Positions 17,507-28,473 are shown, counted from the stretch's first letter. The stretch: 64,000 nucleotides of DNA from Rhodocaloribacter litoris (GCF_011682235.2 NZ_CP076718.1:1733475-1797474); one strand, 5' to 3'. Made by a program: numbers and translations. The notes: generated from the sequence alone by a model not told the origin.

Positions 17507-17623
17507 CTACCCCTGACGCTGTTTGTGCTTGGGGTTCTTCTTGTTGATCACATAGATGCGGCCCTTCCGACGCACGATCTTGTCGTCGGCGCTCCGCTTC
17601 TTGACACTGGCACGAACTTTCAT
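17507..17623 (-). CDS. rpmJ: 50S ribosomal protein L36, zinc-free form
   Basis: A 38-residue protein. It begins [20 protein letters not shown] and ends [14 protein letters not shown], exactly the L36 framework. The canonical zinc ligands (three Cys and one His, as in CRNC...C) are absent: the protein contains no cysteine and only H in PKHK remains. It is therefore a C-minus paralogue form that does not need zinc. ATG at 17623, TAG at 17509-17507. It lies between infA and rpsM, the normal position. Confidence 0.95.
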   Translation of the reverse strand: MKVRASVKKRSADDKIVRRKGRIYVINKKNPKHKQRQG

Positions 17624-17717
17624 GACGCTGGTCTGGGCTGGGTGGCTAAACAGGGAGCCGGGGAAACTTCGCGTAGCCGGTGTGTAACGCCGCTTCGCTC
17701 GATAAGTTCGCCGGACG

Positions 17718-17936
17718 TCATTTGTACCGGTAGACGATCCGGCCCTTGGTCAGATCGTAGGGGGAGAGCTCGACCTTGACGCGGTCACCCGGCAGGATCT
17801 TGATAAAGTGCATCCGCATCTTGCCCGAGAGCAGTCCCAGAATCTCGTGGCCGTTCTCCAGACGCACGCGGAACTGGGCGTTGGGCAGGGCCTCGATGAC
17901 CTCCCCGTCCTGTTCGATCGGCTTCTGTTTAGCCAT
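17718..17936 (-). CDS. infA: Translation initiation factor IF-1
   Basis: A 72-residue OB-fold protein. [41 protein letters not shown] and [21 protein letters not shown] are diagnostic. IF-1 occupies the A site of the 30S subunit and assists IF-2 and IF-3. Its ATG overlaps the end of map by 8 bases (ATGGCTAA), which suggests translational coupling. Confidence 0.97.
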   Translation of the reverse strand: MAKQKPIEQDGEVIEALPNAQFRVRLENGHEILGLLSGKMRMHFIKILPGDRVKVELSPYDLTKGRIVYRYK

Positions 17937-18756
17937 GGTGAATGAGTTCTGCGTTGAGCTTGTAGGGAGGCGTCCCGATCACCTCCTCGATATAGGCGAA
18001 CGTGGTCAGCACTTCGGGGGGGCCGCCGCGCTGCACAGCCACCATGTGCTCGTAATGCGCCGAAGGTTGCCCGTCGGCGGTGCGGACCGTCCAGCCGTCG
18101 GCCTCGGTGACGACCTCGGCCGTGCCCAGGTTGACCATCGGCTCGATGCAGAAGGTCATGCCGGGCTTGAGCTTGCGGCCGGTCCCCCGTCGCCCGAAGT
18201 TCGGAACCTGCGGGTCCTCGTGCAGGCGACGGCCGATGCCGTGCCCGACCAGGTCCCGCACGACGCCGTAGCCGTACTGCTCGCAGTGGGTCTGCACGGC
18301 ATAGGCAATGTCGCCGACGCGGCGTCCCGCCACCGACTCGGCGATCCCTTTCAGCAGCGCCTCGTAGGTGACGCGGCAGAGCTGTACCCGCTCGGCCGAG
18401 ATCGCACCGACGGCAAACGTGTAGGCGCTGTCCCCGTAATAGCCGTTGAGCACCACCCCGCAATCGACCGAGAGCAGGTCCCCCTCCTCGAGCGGCACCT
18501 CGTCCGGAATACCGTGCACCACGACGTCGTTCCGCGAGACGCAGAGCGTGGCCGGGAAGACCCGCCCGCCCACCTGGTATCCCTTGAAGGCCGGCACGGC
18601 CCCGTGGCGACGGATGAACGCCTCGGCGACCGCATCCAGCTCGCGCGTCGTCACGCCGGGGCGGATGTGCCGGGCCACCTCGGCCAGCGTCCGGCCGACC
18701 AGCTCGGCACTCTCCCGCAAACGGGCCAGTTCGCGATCGCTCTTCAGATGTACCAT
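17929..18756 (-). CDS. map: Type I methionine aminopeptidase
   Basis: A 275-residue cytosolic metalloprotease that removes the initiator methionine. The five metal ligands appear in order: two Asp in [19 protein letters not shown], His in [13 protein letters not shown], Glu in [10 protein letters not shown] and Glu in AHYEHMVAV. The substrate histidine is in VVHGIPDEV. The ATG at 18756 starts [20 protein letters not shown], the usual N-terminus. It lies 17 bases after secY and overlaps infA, the normal spc-alpha junction. Confidence 0.97.
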   Translation of the reverse strand: MVHLKSDRELARLRESAELVGRTLAEVARHIRPGVTTRELDAVAEAFIRRHGAVPAFKGYQVGGRVFPATLCVSRNDVVVHGIPDEVPLEEGDLLSVDCGVVLNGYYGDSAYTFAVGAISAERVQLCRVTYEALLKGIAESVAGRRVGDIAYAVQTHCEQYGYGVVRDLVGHGIGRRLHEDPQVPNFGRRGTGRKLKPGMTFCIEPMVNLGTAEVVTEADGWTVRTADGQPSAHYEHMVAVQRGGPPEVLTTFAYIEEVIGTPPYKLNAELIHHG

Positions 18757-18773
18757 CCGTCGCTGTCGTGTTT

Positions 18774-20093
18774 TCAGACGCGGCGCCCGCGCACGCGGCC
18801 GCTCTTCATGAACCCGTCGTAGTGACGCATCAGCAGGTGGCTCTCGATCTGCTGCAGCGTGTCCAGCGTCACGCCGACCAGGATGAGCAGGCTCGTACCT
18901 CCGAAGAAGTGGGCGAAGCCAGGCGTCACGCCCGCCTGCATGGCAATGGCCGGCAGGATCGCCACCACGCCCAGGAAGATCGCGCCGGGCAGGGTGATCC
19001 GCGTCAGGATGTTGTCGATGAATTCGCTCGTCTGCTTGCCCGGCCGGATCCCCGGGATGAAGCCGCCCTGCCGCTTCATCGTGTCGGCCATCTCCTTCGG
19101 GTTGACGGCGATGGCCGTGTAGAAATAGGTGAAGAAGACGCAGATGAAGAAGAAGACGATGGAGTACCCCCAGCCGGAGATGTCCGAGAACCAGGCCCCG
19201 AACTGCTGCATGAACGCACTGTCCGGGAAGAAGGACGCCACCGTGGCCGGCACGAACATGATCGACTGGGCGAAGATGATCGGCATGACGCCCGCCGCGT
19301 TGACCCGGAGCGGCAGGTACTGCGTCGTGCCGCCGTAGACCCGCCGCCCGACGACCCGCTTGGCGTACTGCACCGGGATCCGGCGCGTGCCCTGCGTCAC
19401 CAGCACCACCCCGGCCGTCACCAGCGCCAGCACGCCGATCTCGACCAGGAAAATGAACAGGTTGCCGGCCAGCTCGAACTCGTTGATGAGCGCCGTCGGC
19501 AGGAAGGCGATGATGCTGATCATGATGATCAGCGAGATGCCGTTGCCGATGCCGTTCTCGGTGATACGCTCGCCCAGCCACATCACGAAGACCGTGCCGG
19601 CCGTCAGCACGATCATCGTGGTGAAGATGAAGAAGGTCGGGTTGATGATGATGGCCTGCCCGGTGGCCCCGTACTGCAGGTTGATCGCAAACCCGACGGC
19701 CTGCAGGGCGGTGATGCCGACCGTCCCGTAGCGCGTCAGCTGGGTGATCTTGCGACGCCCTTCCTCCCCTTCGCGCTGCAGCTTCTGGAAGTAGGGCACC
19801 ACCGCCCCCATGAGCTGGATGATGATCGAGGCGGTGATGTAGGGCATGATGCCCAGGGCAAAAATGCCGGCGGCGCTGAAGGCGCCCCCTACGAACATAT
19901 CCAGCAGCCCGAACAGGTTGTTCTGATCCCCACCCGCCGCGTTGATCTCGGCAAGGACGTGGGCATCGACGCCGGGCAGCGTCACGTACGTGCCCAGGCG
20001 GTAGACGATGAGCAGGCCGAGCGTGTAGAGGATACGCCGCCGCAGCTCCTCGATCTTCCAGATGTTTCGAACACTCTCAGCGAGACCGGCCAT
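18774..20093 (-). CDS. secY: Preprotein translocase subunit SecY
   Basis: A 439-residue ten-helix membrane protein forming the Sec channel. LRRRILYTLGLLIVYRLGTY starts helix 1; GGDQNNLFGLLDMFVGGAFS is the plug region; YFYTAIAVNPKEMADTMKRQ and GGFIPGIRPGKQT form the cytoplasmic loop that contacts SecA and ribosomes. Length fits the family. Encoded between rplO and map. It serves the many signal-peptide proteins seen in this window before T9SS or TonB steps. Confidence 0.97.
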   Translation of the reverse strand: MAGLAESVRNIWKIEELRRRILYTLGLLIVYRLGTYVTLPGVDAHVLAEINAAGGDQNNLFGLLDMFVGGAFSAAGIFALGIMPYITASIIIQLMGAVVPYFQKLQREGEEGRRKITQLTRYGTVGITALQAVGFAINLQYGATGQAIIINPTFFIFTTMIVLTAGTVFVMWLGERITENGIGNGISLIIMISIIAFLPTALINEFELAGNLFIFLVEIGVLALVTAGVVLVTQGTRRIPVQYAKRVVGRRVYGGTTQYLPLRVNAAGVMPIIFAQSIMFVPATVASFFPDSAFMQQFGAWFSDISGWGYSIVFFFICVFFTYFYTAIAVNPKEMADTMKRQGGFIPGIRPGKQTSEFIDNILTRITLPGAIFLGVVAILPAIAMQAGVTPGFAHFFGGTSLLILVGVTLDTLQQIESHLLMRHYDGFMKSGRVRGRRV

Positions 20094-20164
20094 AACGGAT
20101 CGCGGATGATGGATGGCGCAGGACGAACGGGCCGGCCGGGCCCTCGCCCTCCGTCATCCGGAAT

Positions 20165-20629
20165 CTACGGTTGGATGACGGTGGTGCGGCCACCGGCCGC
20201 TTCGATCTTCTCCTTCGCAGAGGCGCTGAAGGCATGCGCCGAGACGTTCAGCGCCACCTCCAGGGTTCCGCTGCCCAGGATCTTGACGCGCTCCCCGTCC
20301 CGGGCGGCACCCGCCTCGACCAGGAGCGCCGGGGTGATCTCCTGCGCCGGATCGAGCCGCCCCGCCTCGACGAGCGCGGCCAGCCGGGTCAGGTTGATGG
20401 CGCGATAGGTCTTACGGAAGGGATTCTTGAAACCGAACTTGGGCACGCGCCGCTGCAACGGCATCTGGCCGCCCTCGAACCACGCCGGAATTTTTGCCCC
20501 GGAGCGGCTCTTCTGCCCCTTGGTGCCCTTCGTGGAGCTGTGCCCGCCGTAACCGGACCCGACACCACGCCCGATGCGCTTGCGCTTGCGCCGGGCCCCC
20601 TCGGCATGTTTGAGATTACTCAGGTTCAT
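20165..20629 (-). CDS. rplO: 50S ribosomal protein L15
   Basis: A 154-residue 23S rRNA-binding protein. MNLSNLKHAEGARRKRKRIG, GVGSGYGGHSSTKGTKGQKS and FEGGQMPLQRRVPKFGF are typical. The C-terminal domain ends KIEAAGGRTTVIQP. A late-assembly protein located between rpmD and secY. Confidence 0.97.
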   Translation of the reverse strand: MNLSNLKHAEGARRKRKRIGRGVGSGYGGHSSTKGTKGQKSRSGAKIPAWFEGGQMPLQRRVPKFGFKNPFRKTYRAINLTRLAALVEAGRLDPAQEITPALLVEAGAARDGERVKILGSGTLEVALNVSAHAFSASAKEKIEAAGGRTTVIQP

Positions 20630-20752
20630 GACTTGTCGCTGGCTAGGAACGCCCGCCCCGGCCGTATCCGGGACGAACTCGCTTAACGAATGGAAATGTA
20701 CGACCTTACGCCCGCTTATGTTTGCCTGCGGTCCGAAAAAAGGCCGCCGGTT

Positions 20753-20938
20753 CTAGGATTCGACCGTTTCGACCCGCACGAGGTGGTGCACCTTGTCGAT
20801 CATCCCGCGGATCTGCGGGGTGTCTTCGTGCAGAACGCTCTGGTGCAGGCGTCGCAGGCCGAGCGCGGCCATCGTCCGCTTCTGCGTCGCCGGCCGGCGG
20901 ATCGTGCTGCGTACCTGGGTGATTTTCAGCTTCGGCAT
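20753..20938 (-). CDS. rpmD: 50S ribosomal protein L30
   Basis: A 61-residue protein: [20 protein letters not shown], then [20 protein letters not shown] and [15 protein letters not shown]. This is the complete single-domain bacterial L30. ATG at 20938; a longer frame reading upstream is out of the rpsE-rpmD gap structure and unsupported. It lies 61 bases after rpsE. Confidence 0.95.
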   Translation of the reverse strand: MPKLKITQVRSTIRRPATQKRTMAALGLRRLHQSVLHEDTPQIRGMIDKVHHLVRVETVES

Positions 20939-20999
20939 GGGTCTTCGTCTCGGCCAGCGGCCTGCCGGCGGGCCGGCGGCCTGCTGGCGATTGTCGTTA

Positions 21000-21530
<531 letters not shown>

Positions 21531-21562
21531 GATCTATCTCGGCGTGATTCAAGGTTGCATGA

Positions 21563-21928
21563 TTAAAACTGCAGCCCGCCCTCGCGTGCCCCTTCGGCCA
21601 GGGCCCGAACGCGGCCGTGGTAGCGATACCCGTTGCGGTCGAACACGACCCGTTCGATGCCGGCCTGCCGGGCCTTTTCGGCCAGGCGCTGCCCGACGGC
21701 CTTGCTCACGGCCACCGGGCTGTCCCCGGCGATGCCGTCCTCGAGGCTGGAAGCGGCCGCCAGCGTGTGACCCGCCAGATCGTCGATCAGCTGGGCATAG
21801 ATGTGCCGGTTCGACCGGAACACGCTCAGCCGCGGCCGTTCCGGCGTGCCGGTGATCTTGCTCCGGATGCCCCGCCGGACGCGCTGGCGCCGCGCAAGCT
21901 TTTTGCGGATACTCGTCTTCGTTGCCAT
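21563..21928 (-). CDS. rplR: 50S ribosomal protein L18
   Basis: A 121-residue 5S rRNA-binding protein. The basic start [18 protein letters not shown] is followed by [20 protein letters not shown] and the conserved end [26 protein letters not shown]. It helps load 5S rRNA with L5. Located between rplF and rpsE. Confidence 0.97.
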   Translation of the reverse strand: MATKTSIRKKLARRQRVRRGIRSKITGTPERPRLSVFRSNRHIYAQLIDDLAGHTLAAASSLEDGIAGDSPVAVSKAVGQRLAEKARQAGIERVVFDRNGYRYHGRVRALAEGAREGGLQF

Positions 21929-22011
21929 ATCGCCTTTCCATTCGCCGAAGGATTGCCGACCCTTCGGCCTTTTCTTGCTTGGGGTTCACCGGGCCGCGTG
22001 GGCCCGCGCAC

Positions 22012-22566
22012 TCATCGGGCTGCCGTCTTGCCGGCCTTGCGCCGCACGTACTCGCCCACGTACCGGATGCCTTTGCCCTTGTAGGGCTCCGGCGGGCGCA
22101 ACGCACGGATCTTGGCCGCCACCTGCCCGACCAGCTGCTTGTCGATGCCTTCGACGGTGATGACGGTGTTCTGACCGCGGGCCGAGGTCACCGAGATGTC
22201 GATGCCCGGCGGGGGGACGAAATAGATCGGGTGGGAGTAGCCCAGCGCCAGCTCCAGCACACCGCCCGCCATCTCCGCCCGGTACCCGACGCCGATGACC
22301 TCCAGCTGGCGACGATACCCCTGCGTCACCCCCTCGACCATGTTGTTCAGCAAGGCCCGGTAGAGACCGTGCAGGGCCTTGTGGCGCTTCTGGTCCGTCG
22401 GGCGCGTCACCACGATCTCGCCATCCTCCAGCGCCACGCGGATGTCCGGATCCACCTGCAGCGTGAGCTGCCCCTTCGGCCCGGAGACCGTCACCACGTT
22501 GTTCGGCGCGACGTTAACCTTGACTTTGTCGCCGACGGGAATCGGCATCTTGCCAATGCGTGACAT
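22012..22566 (-). CDS. rplF: 50S ribosomal protein L6
   Basis: A 184-residue protein with two related domains. It begins SRIGKMPIPVGDKVKV and includes VVTVSGPKGQLTLQVDPDI, and the C-terminal hallmark PPEPYKGKGIRYVGEYVRRK AGKTA. It lies near the factor-binding site of the large subunit. Located between rpsH and rplR. Confidence 0.97.
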   Translation of the reverse strand: MSRIGKMPIPVGDKVKVNVAPNNVVTVSGPKGQLTLQVDPDIRVALEDGEIVVTRPTDQKRHKALHGLYRALLNNMVEGVTQGYRRQLEVIGVGYRAEMAGGVLELALGYSHPIYFVPPPGIDISVTSARGQNTVITVEGIDKQLVGQVAAKIRALRPPEPYKGKGIRYVGEYVRRKAGKTAAR

Positions 22567-22604
22567 CTTCCGCTCGTTTTTGAGGTTTGCCTGATGCGGG
22601 CCGG

Positions 22605-23006
22605 CTAGTAGACGTAGGCCAGCACCTCACCGCCGATGTGGAGGCGGCGGGCCTCTTTGTCCGTCATCACCCCGCGCGACGTGGAGATGATGGCGATCCC
22701 GAGGCCGTTGCGCACACGGGGCAGGTCATCGGCCCCCACGTACCGGCGCAGCCCGGGCCGGGAGACCCGCCGCAGATCCCGGATGGCCGGGTTGCCGTCG
22801 GCGTCGTACTTGAGATAGATGCGCAGCAGCCCCTGCTTGCCGTCGTCGATGTTGAGGTAGTTGCGGATATACCCCTTGTCCTGCAGGATCTGCGTGATGG
22901 CACGCTTGAGCCTGGAGGCCGGGACATCCACATGCCGGTGCCGGGCCTGCTGCCCGTTGCGAAGCCGGGTCAGGTAGTCGGCAACCGGATCGGTTATTCC
23001 GCTCAT
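22605..23006 (-). CDS. rpsH: 30S ribosomal protein S8
   Basis: A 133-residue 16S central-domain binder. DPVADYLTRLRNGQQARHRH opens the protein, and the C-terminal ISTSRGVMTDKEARRLHIGG is diagnostic. In Escherichia coli S8 represses the spc operon; no matching mRNA site was identified here. Located between rpsN and rplF. Confidence 0.97.
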   Translation of the reverse strand: MSGITDPVADYLTRLRNGQQARHRHVDVPASRLKRAITQILQDKGYIRNYLNIDDGKQGLLRIYLKYDADGNPAIRDLRRVSRPGLRRYVGADDLPRVRNGLGIAIISTSRGVMTDKEARRLHIGGEVLAYVY

Positions 23007-23091
23007 AGGTCTGTCCTTATCTTTCAGCCAGTTCGCCCGGGGCAGGTCCCCGCCGGCGCTTGGCCACTAAGTGAAGGAGGGCCGGGCCACG

Positions 23092-23361
23092 TCACCAGCT
23101 TGCCTTCCGCACGCCCGGAATCTTGCCCGAGAGGGCCATCTCACGAAACACGATGCGGGAGACGCCGAAACGGCGCAGGTACCCGCGGGCGCGCCCGGTC
23201 AGGGCGCAGCGGTTCCGCAGGCGCACCGGGCTGGCATTGCGCGGCAGCTTCTGCAGCGCCTCCCAGTTGCCTTCCTCTTTGAGGCGGCGGCGCTTCTCGG
23301 CGTATTTGGCCACCAGACGCCGGCGTTTGCGCTCACGTGCGATCCAGCTTTTCTTTGCCAT
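23092..23361 (-). CDS. rpsN: 30S ribosomal protein S14, long zinc-free form
   Basis: An 89-residue S14. [20 protein letters not shown] starts it, and [20 protein letters not shown] with [17 protein letters not shown] ends it. The ~61-residue zinc form has two CxxC pairs; this long form has only one cysteine, so it cannot bind zinc that way. Located between rplE and rpsH. Confidence 0.97.
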   Translation of the reverse strand: MAKKSWIARERKRRRLVAKYAEKRRRLKEEGNWEALQKLPRNASPVRLRNRCALTGRARGYLRRFGVSRIVFREMALSGKIPGVRKASW

Positions 23362-23408
23362 ATTTTTTCGCTCTTCGTATCGGTCTTACAGGGGGGCACC
23401 CGCAGGAC

Positions 23409-23987
23409 TCAGGCGGCTTCTTCGACCGCTTCCGCCCGGCGGACGAAGGGCATGCCCAGCGCCTTGAGCAGGGCATAGGCCTCCTCGTCCGTCTCGGCCG
23501 TGGTCACGAACGTCACGTCCAGCCCGCTGATGCGGTCGATCTTGTCGACGTCGATCTCGGGAAAGATGATCTGTTCCTTGATGCCCAGCGTGTAGTTGCC
23601 CCGCCCGTCGAAGCTCCGCTCGGGCACGCCGCGAAAGTCGCGCACGCGGGGCAGGGCCAGCGTCACGAGGCGGTCGAAGAATTCCCACATGCGGTCGCCG
23701 CGCAGCGTCACCATCACGCCGACGGGCATGCCGGCGCGCAGCTTGAAGTTCGAGACGCTCTTGCGGGCTTTCCGCACGACGGGGTGCTGCCCCGTGATGC
23801 GCCGCAGCTCGTCGACGGCGTCGTCGAGCACCTTCTTGTTCTGCGAGGCCTCTCCGACGCCCTTGTTGACGCAGATCTTCACCAGGCGCGGCACCTGCAT
23901 GACGTTCTTGTAGCCGAACTGCTTCATCAGCTCGGGCACGACCTCGTCCTGGTACTGCTTTTTCAGTCTCGGTACGTAACCGTCCAT
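23409..23987 (-). CDS. rplE: 50S ribosomal protein L5
   Basis: A 192-residue 5S rRNA and P-site tRNA contact protein. [40 protein letters not shown] and [20 protein letters not shown] are typical. The C-terminal extension past [10 protein letters not shown] is ~12 residues of acidic sequence. Located between rplX and rpsN. Confidence 0.97.
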   Translation of the reverse strand: MDGYVPRLKKQYQDEVVPELMKQFGYKNVMQVPRLVKICVNKGVGEASQNKKVLDDAVDELRRITGQHPVVRKARKSVSNFKLRAGMPVGVMVTLRGDRMWEFFDRLVTLALPRVRDFRGVPERSFDGRGNYTLGIKEQIIFPEIDVDKIDRISGLDVTFVTTAETDEEAYALLKALGMPFVRRAEAVEEAA

Positions 23988-24091
23988 GGCTTTGTCTTTC
24001 TCGGTCTTAGGCGGCCTGCCTGGGGGCAGCGCAGACGGGTGGAAATCACCGGCCGGCGCGCGGGTTCCGCCTGCATGGAAGCTTCACCGGT

Positions 24092-24448
24092 TCAGCGGTC
24101 GAGTTCCTCGCCGGTGGTCTTGGCATAGCGGATCCAGCGGCCGCGCCCGGTCTCCGGGTCCTCGATCCGCTTGCGCCCGACGCGCGTCGGCTCGCCGTTG
24201 CTGTCCAGCGGCATCACGTTCGAGACGTGGATCGGCATCTCCCGCTCGATGCGCCCCCCTTCCGGGTAGACCTTGTTCGGGCGGGTGTGCCGGATCCGCA
24301 CGTTGACCCCTTCGACGATGACGCGCTCTTTCTCGGGGAACACGACGAGGATCTTGCCCTCCTTGCCCTTTTCGTTCCCGGCGATTACGCGCACCATGTC
24401 GCCCTTGCGAACGTGCAGCTTCTTCTGCTTGTTCTTCGTGCGAGGCAT
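24092..24448 (-). CDS. rplX: 50S ribosomal protein L24
   Basis: A 118-residue assembly initiator. The KOW motif reads [20 protein letters not shown], followed by [20 protein letters not shown] and the end [20 protein letters not shown]. It binds the 5' end of 23S rRNA near the tunnel exit. Located between rplN and rplE. Confidence 0.97.
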   Translation of the reverse strand: MPRTKNKQKKLHVRKGDMVRVIAGNEKGKEGKILVVFPEKERVIVEGVNVRIRHTRPNKVYPEGGRIEREMPIHVSNVMPLDSNGEPTRVGRKRIEDPETGRGRWIRYAKTTGEELDR

Positions 24449-24505
24449 CGTTCAATTTCGGATTAGTGGCTTGCGGCGTGGCGCCCGCCGGCGCCCGTTT
24501 TGCAA

Positions 24506-24874
24506 TCAGAGGACTTCGGGGGCCAGCGAGACGATGCGCATGAACTGCTTCTCGCGCAGCTCGCGGGCCACCGGGCCGAAGATACGGGTTCCGCGCGGCT
24601 CGCCCTGGTTGTTGAGCAGCACGGCGGCGTTCTCGTCGAAGCGGATGTAGGAGCCGTCCTTGCGGCGGTACTCCTTCTTCGTGCGCACGACGACGGCGCG
24701 CGAGACGTCCCCCTTCTTGACGTTGCCGCCGGGGATGGCGCTCTTGACGCTGACCACGATCAGGTCGCCCACGCGGGCGTAGCGCCGCCCGCTGCCGCCC
24801 AGCACCCGGATGCAGAGCACTTCCTTCGCCCCGCTGTTGTCGGCAACCTTCAGTCTGGATTCCTGCTGAATCAT
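24506..24874 (-). CDS. rplN: 50S ribosomal protein L14
   Basis: A 122-residue, highly conserved protein. [28 protein letters not shown] marks the N-terminus and [19 protein letters not shown] the C-terminus. The ATG at 24874 matches the universal start and follows AGAAGGACG; an upstream in-frame start at 24940 is rejected. L14 forms an intersubunit bridge. Located between rpsQ and rplX. Confidence 0.97.
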   Translation of the reverse strand: MIQQESRLKVADNSGAKEVLCIRVLGGSGRRYARVGDLIVVSVKSAIPGGNVKKGDVSRAVVVRTKKEYRRKDGSYIRFDENAAVLLNNQGEPRGTRIFGPVARELREKQFMRIVSLAPEVL

Positions 24875-24952
24875 CGTCCTTCTCCAGGTTTCGGGTTCAG
24901 GGTGCGGAGGCCGGGCACCTGGCGGCGGCCCGGCCCGCACGTATGCGGAACG

Positions 24953-25216
24953 TTACTTGGCGCGCTCGACGATCTCGACGAGACGCCAGCGCTTGCGCTT
25001 GCTGAGCGGGCGCGTCTCCATGATGCGCACCGTGTCGCCCTCGTTGGCTTCGTTGTGCTCGTCGTGCGCCATCAGCTTCGTCGTCTTCTTGACGAACTTG
25101 CCGTAGATGGGGTGCTTCACCTGGCGCTCGATGGCCACCAGGATGCTCTTGTTCATCTTGTTGCTGACGACTACGCCGACGCGCTCTTTGCGTGCGTTTC
25201 GGGTCTGCTGTTCCAT
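24953..25216 (-). CDS. rpsQ: 30S ribosomal protein S17
   Basis: An 87-residue OB-fold protein. [20 protein letters not shown] and [20 protein letters not shown] with [17 protein letters not shown] are characteristic. The ATG at 25216 is preferred over 25261 because it gives the usual length. S17 binds 16S helices 7 and 11 during early assembly. Located between rpmC and rplN. Confidence 0.96.
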   Translation of the reverse strand: MEQQTRNARKERVGVVVSNKMNKSILVAIERQVKHPIYGKFVKKTTKLMAHDEHNEANEGDTVRIMETRPLSKRKRWRLVEIVERAK

Positions 25217-25287
25217 GTTGCTCTCTCTGGCTTGGTGAGCCGTAGGCCGTTTCCTCACCAACTACCGGGTGAACGGGGCGGCCTGCC

Positions 25288-25491
25288 TCAGGCGGCCGCC
25301 TCCGCTTTTTCTTTCTCGTTCAGGATGGTTTTCAGGCGCGCGATGAGCCGGCGCTTCTGGCGCAGGAGCATCGGGTTGGGCAGCTCGGCGATGGCGTGCT
25401 GGAAGTTCAGCTGGTTGAGCTGGTCTTCCTCTTCCTTGATGCGCGCCCGGATCTCTTCGGCACTGAGCTCGCGTATCTCCTTGGCTTTCAT
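25288..25491 (-). CDS. rpmC: 50S ribosomal protein L29
   Basis: A 67-residue two-helix protein: MKAKEIRELSAEEIRARIKE, then LNQLNFQHAIAELPNPMLLR and a helix ending KAEAAA. L29 lies at the tunnel exit and contributes to SRP and trigger factor docking. It is only 14 bases downstream of rplP. Confidence 0.96.
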   Translation of the reverse strand: MKAKEIRELSAEEIRARIKEEEDQLNQLNFQHAIAELPNPMLLRQKRRLIARLKTILNEKEKAEAAA

Positions 25492-25505
25492 GGTGCTTCC
25501 GGGGT

Positions 25506-25931
25506 TTAGGCGCCCTGGTAATCCGGACGTACGACAAACTTGGTCTTGATCGGCAGCTTGTGCTGGGCCAGGCGCATGGCCTCACGGGCCAGCTCGAGCG
25601 AGACCCCGCCGCCGACCTCGAACATGATACGCCCCGGCTTGACGACGGCCACCCAGTACTCGGGCGAGCCCTTGCCTTTCCCCATGCGGGTCTCGGCGGG
25701 CTTCTTCGTGATGGGCTTGTCCGGAAAGATGCGGATCCACACCTTGCCGGCACGCTTCATGCGGCGGGTCATCGCAATACGGGCCGCCTCGATCTGGCGG
25801 CTCGTGATCCGGCCCGGCTCCAGCGCCTTGATCCCGAAATCGCCAAAGCTGATCCGATGGCCGCGCGTGGCGATCCCCTTGATGCGACCTTTTTGCACCT
25901 TGCGGTGCTTGACGCGCTTGGGCATTAACAT
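25506..25931 (-). CDS. rplP: 50S ribosomal protein L16
   Basis: A 141-residue protein that positions A-site t[40 protein letters not shown] and [20 protein letters not shown] are diagnostic. GAGAGG before ATG 25931 favours this start; the ATG two codons later at 25925 gives the more usual MPKRV start. Located between rpsC and rpmC. Confidence 0.96.
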   Translation of the reverse strand: MLMPKRVKHRKVQKGRIKGIATRGHRISFGDFGIKALEPGRITSRQIEAARIAMTRRMKRAGKVWIRIFPDKPITKKPAETRMGKGKGSPEYWVAVVKPGRIMFEVGGGVSLELAREAMRLAQHKLPIKTKFVVRPDYQGA

Positions 25932-26000
25932 GGTCGTACCTCTCTGGCTTGATCGGCGCCTGCCCGGCGGGGCCGGCGCTTGCGTTCGACGAACGGAGCG

Positions 26001-26732
26001 TCAGCCTCTCTCGGCCCGGCGGCGACGCCGGCGGCGACGCTCGGGCGAGGGCTCCATCTGCTGCATCTGCTGGCGCTGTGCCTGCACGTTCGGGCTCAGG
26101 TCCGGCCGCCCGAGGATCTCACCCCGGTAGATCCACACCTTGACCCCGGTCGTGCCGTAGATCGTGTAGGCCGTCGCCTCGGCGTAGTCGATGTCCGCCC
26201 GGATGGTATGCAGCGGTACGCGCCCCTCCAGGTACTGCTCGGTGCGGCTCATCTCGGCCCCGCCGAGCCGGCCGCTGAGCCGGATACGGACGCCCTCGGC
26301 CCCCATCCGCATCGCGGCCGTGATGGCCTGCTTCATCGCCCGGCGGAACGAGACGCGCCCTTCGAGCTGCTGCGCAATGTTCTGCGCCACCAGGCTGGCG
26401 TCCAGCTCCGGCCGCTTGATCTCGTTGATGTTGATCTGGATGTCCTTGTTCGTCAGCTTCTTGATCTCCTCGCGAAGCTTCTCCACCTCGGCCCCGCCCC
26501 GCCCGATGACGACGCCGGGGCGGCTGGTGTGGAGCGTCAGGATCACCCGGCGGGGGGTGCGCTCGATGACAACCCGGCTCAACCCGGCCCGGCGCAAGCG
26601 CGCCGTCAGGTACTTCCGGATCTCCTCGTCCTCGACGAGCTTCTCGGAAAAATCCTTCTCGGCGTACCAGTTGGAATCCCAGCCCCGGATGACACCGAGG
26701 CGAAACCCTACGGGGTGTGTTTTCTGACCCAT
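26001..26732 (-). CDS. rpsC: 30S ribosomal protein S3
   Basis: A 243-residue protein at the mRNA entry site. It starts [20 protein letters not shown], carries a KH domain ([20 protein letters not shown]) and the family signature [20 protein letters not shown]. The end is a Gln-rich then very Arg-rich tail (about ten Arg in the last 15 residues), a clade-specific extension. Located between rplV and rplP. Confidence 0.97.
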   Translation of the reverse strand: MGQKTHPVGFRLGVIRGWDSNWYAEKDFSEKLVEDEEIRKYLTARLRRAGLSRVVIERTPRRVILTLHTSRPGVVIGRGGAEVEKLREEIKKLTNKDIQININEIKRPELDASLVAQNIAQQLEGRVSFRRAMKQAITAAMRMGAEGVRIRLSGRLGGAEMSRTEQYLEGRVPLHTIRADIDYAEATAYTIYGTTGVKVWIYRGEILGRPDLSPNVQAQRQQMQQMEPSPERRRRRRRRAERG

Positions 26733-26802
26733 TATCGATCTCGGATTGAGGCCGGCAACCGGCGGCCGTACGCTGCCGCTCGCCGCGCCTGCCTGTATCT
26801 GC

Positions 26803-27168
26803 TTATGAAACGGCTTCTTCAGCGGCCTCGAGGGTGCCGACGACGACGGTCAGGTGGGCCGAGCGCTTGCGGATGGGGTGTGCCCGCCCCCGCGGCGCCG
26901 GACGGTACCGCTTCAGGCGCGGCCCCTCGTCCACCCGGATCTCGCGAACCACCAGGGCGTCCTCGTCGATCCGCTCCTCCGGGTGCTGGTTGATCAGGTT
27001 GTGCACCGCCGACAGGATCGCCAGCTTGACCTGCCGGGTGACCTGCTGCGGCAGAAAGTTCAGGATGTCGAGCGCTTCGGGCACCCGCTTGCCGCGCACC
27101 ACGTTCACCACGGGGCGCATCTTGCGCGGCGAACTCCGGATGTACTTGCGTACCGCTCTTGCTTCCAT
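26803..27168 (-). CDS. rplV: 50S ribosomal protein L22
   Basis: A 121-residue protein with a tunnel-lining hairpin. [43 protein letters not shown] and [20 protein letters not shown] are standard; the last is the beta-hairpin near the macrolide site. Located between rpsS and rpsC. Confidence 0.97.
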   Translation of the reverse strand: MEARAVRKYIRSSPRKMRPVVNVVRGKRVPEALDILNFLPQQVTRQVKLAILSAVHNLINQHPEERIDEDALVVREIRVDEGPRLKRYRPAPRGRAHPIRKRSAHLTVVVGTLEAAEEAVS

Positions 27169-27257
27169 CGTCCGATCTCAGATTTTGCTTCCGGAGGCGT
27201 GGACCCGGGATCCGACCGAAACGCCGACCGGCCCCGGCCCCTCCTCACGAAAAGGTT

Positions 27258-27542
27258 TTACCGTTTTCCGCGCTTGTCCTTCTTCGTCCCGGCATGCCCG
27301 CGAAACGTGCGCGTGGGGGCGAACTCGCCCAGCCGGTGCCCGACCATGTTCTCCGTCACATAGACGGGGACGAACTTGTTGCCGTTGTGCACGGCAAAGG
27401 TGTGCCCGACGAACTCCGGCGTGATCAGCGAGGCCCGGCTCCAGGTTTTGATGACCTTCTTCTTGCCGCTGCGGTTCAGCTCGTCCACCTTGCGCTGGAG
27501 CTTGTAGTAGACGTAGGGGCCTTTTTTCAATGACCGCGACAT
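27258..27542 (-). CDS. rpsS: 30S ribosomal protein S19
   Basis: A 94-residue head protein. [40 protein letters not shown] and [20 protein letters not shown] are diagnostic. It pairs with S13 near the A site. It lies 21 bases after rplB. Confidence 0.97.
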   Translation of the reverse strand: MSRSLKKGPYVYYKLQRKVDELNRSGKKKVIKTWSRASLITPEFVGHTFAVHNGNKFVPVYVTENMVGHRLGEFAPTRTFRGHAGTKKDKRGKR

Positions 27543-27563
27543 AGCTTTTTTCCGGCAAAGGTT

Positions 27564-28391
27564 TTACTTCTGCGTGCGACGACGGATGATGTACTTGTTC
27601 GAGAGCTTCCGCTTCCTGCGCGTCTTGAAGCCCTTGGCCGGCTGTCCCCAGGGCGAGCGGGGATGCCCGCCGGAGGCCTTGCCTTCGCCACCGCCCATGG
27701 GGTGGTCGATGGGGTTCATCGCCACACCGCGCGTCTTGGGCCGTACGCCGAGCCAGCGCTTGCGCCCGGCCTTGCCCAGGTCGATGTTCATGTGGTCCGG
27801 GTTGCTGGTGGTCCCGATCGTGGCCATGCAGGCCGCCGGGATCATCCGCGTCTCGCCGGAGGGCAGCTTCAGGATGGCGTAGTCGCCTTCCCGGGCCGTA
27901 AGCTGGGCATAGGTACCGGCCGAGCGGGCCAGCTGGGCGCCCTTGCCGGGGCGCATCTCGATCGCGTGCACAAACGTACCGACCGGCACGTGCGTCAGCG
28001 GCAGGCAGTTACCCGGCTCAGGCGGTGCTTCCGGCCCGTTCATCACCGTCATGCCCACCCGCACCTCGTTCGGCGCGAGGATGTACCGCTTCTCCCCGTC
28101 GGCATAGACCAGCAGGGCGATGCGGGCCGAGCGGTTCGGGTCGTACTCGATGGCCGCCACACGGGCCGGCACACCGAACTTGTTCCGTTTGAAGTCGATC
28201 ACACGGTAGCGGCGCTTGTGGCCGCCGCCCTGGTGCCGCACCGTGATGCGCCCGGCATTGTTGCGCCCGCCCTTCTTCTTCAGCGGCTCCAGCAGGCGCT
28301 TCTCCGGCTTCGACTTCGTGATCTCGTCGAACGTCGCCACCGAGCGCTGCCGCTGCCCGGGTGTCGTCGGTTTCAGCTTCTTGATTGCCAT
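27564..28391 (-). CDS. rplB: 50S ribosomal protein L2
   Basis: A 275-residue protein needed for peptidyl transfer and subunit joining. [20 protein letters not shown] is the N-terminal signature and [20 protein letters not shown] carries the invariant histidine near the peptidyl transferase centre. The end [11 protein letters not shown] is typical. Located between rplW and rpsS. Confidence 0.97.
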   Translation of the reverse strand: MAIKKLKPTTPGQRQRSVATFDEITKSKPEKRLLEPLKKKGGRNNAGRITVRHQGGGHKRRYRVIDFKRNKFGVPARVAAIEYDPNRSARIALLVYADGEKRYILAPNEVRVGMTVMNGPEAPPEPGNCLPLTHVPVGTFVHAIEMRPGKGAQLARSAGTYAQLTAREGDYAILKLPSGETRMIPAACMATIGTTSNPDHMNIDLGKAGRKRWLGVRPKTRGVAMNPIDHPMGGGEGKASGGHPRSPWGQPAKGFKTRRKRKLSNKYIIRRRTQK

Positions 28392-28473
28392 GGGAATCTT
28401 GACGCTCGGGCCTACCTGCTCCCCGCCGTCGCGACGAGCTTTGCGCCCGGTGAATGGTTAAAGGTTTCAGCCG

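Noticed and set aside
18757-19581. N-terminal extension of methionine aminopeptidase through secY
   Set aside because: Continuous frame on the same strand but in a different frame from secY, low complexity and unlike any known aminopeptidase.
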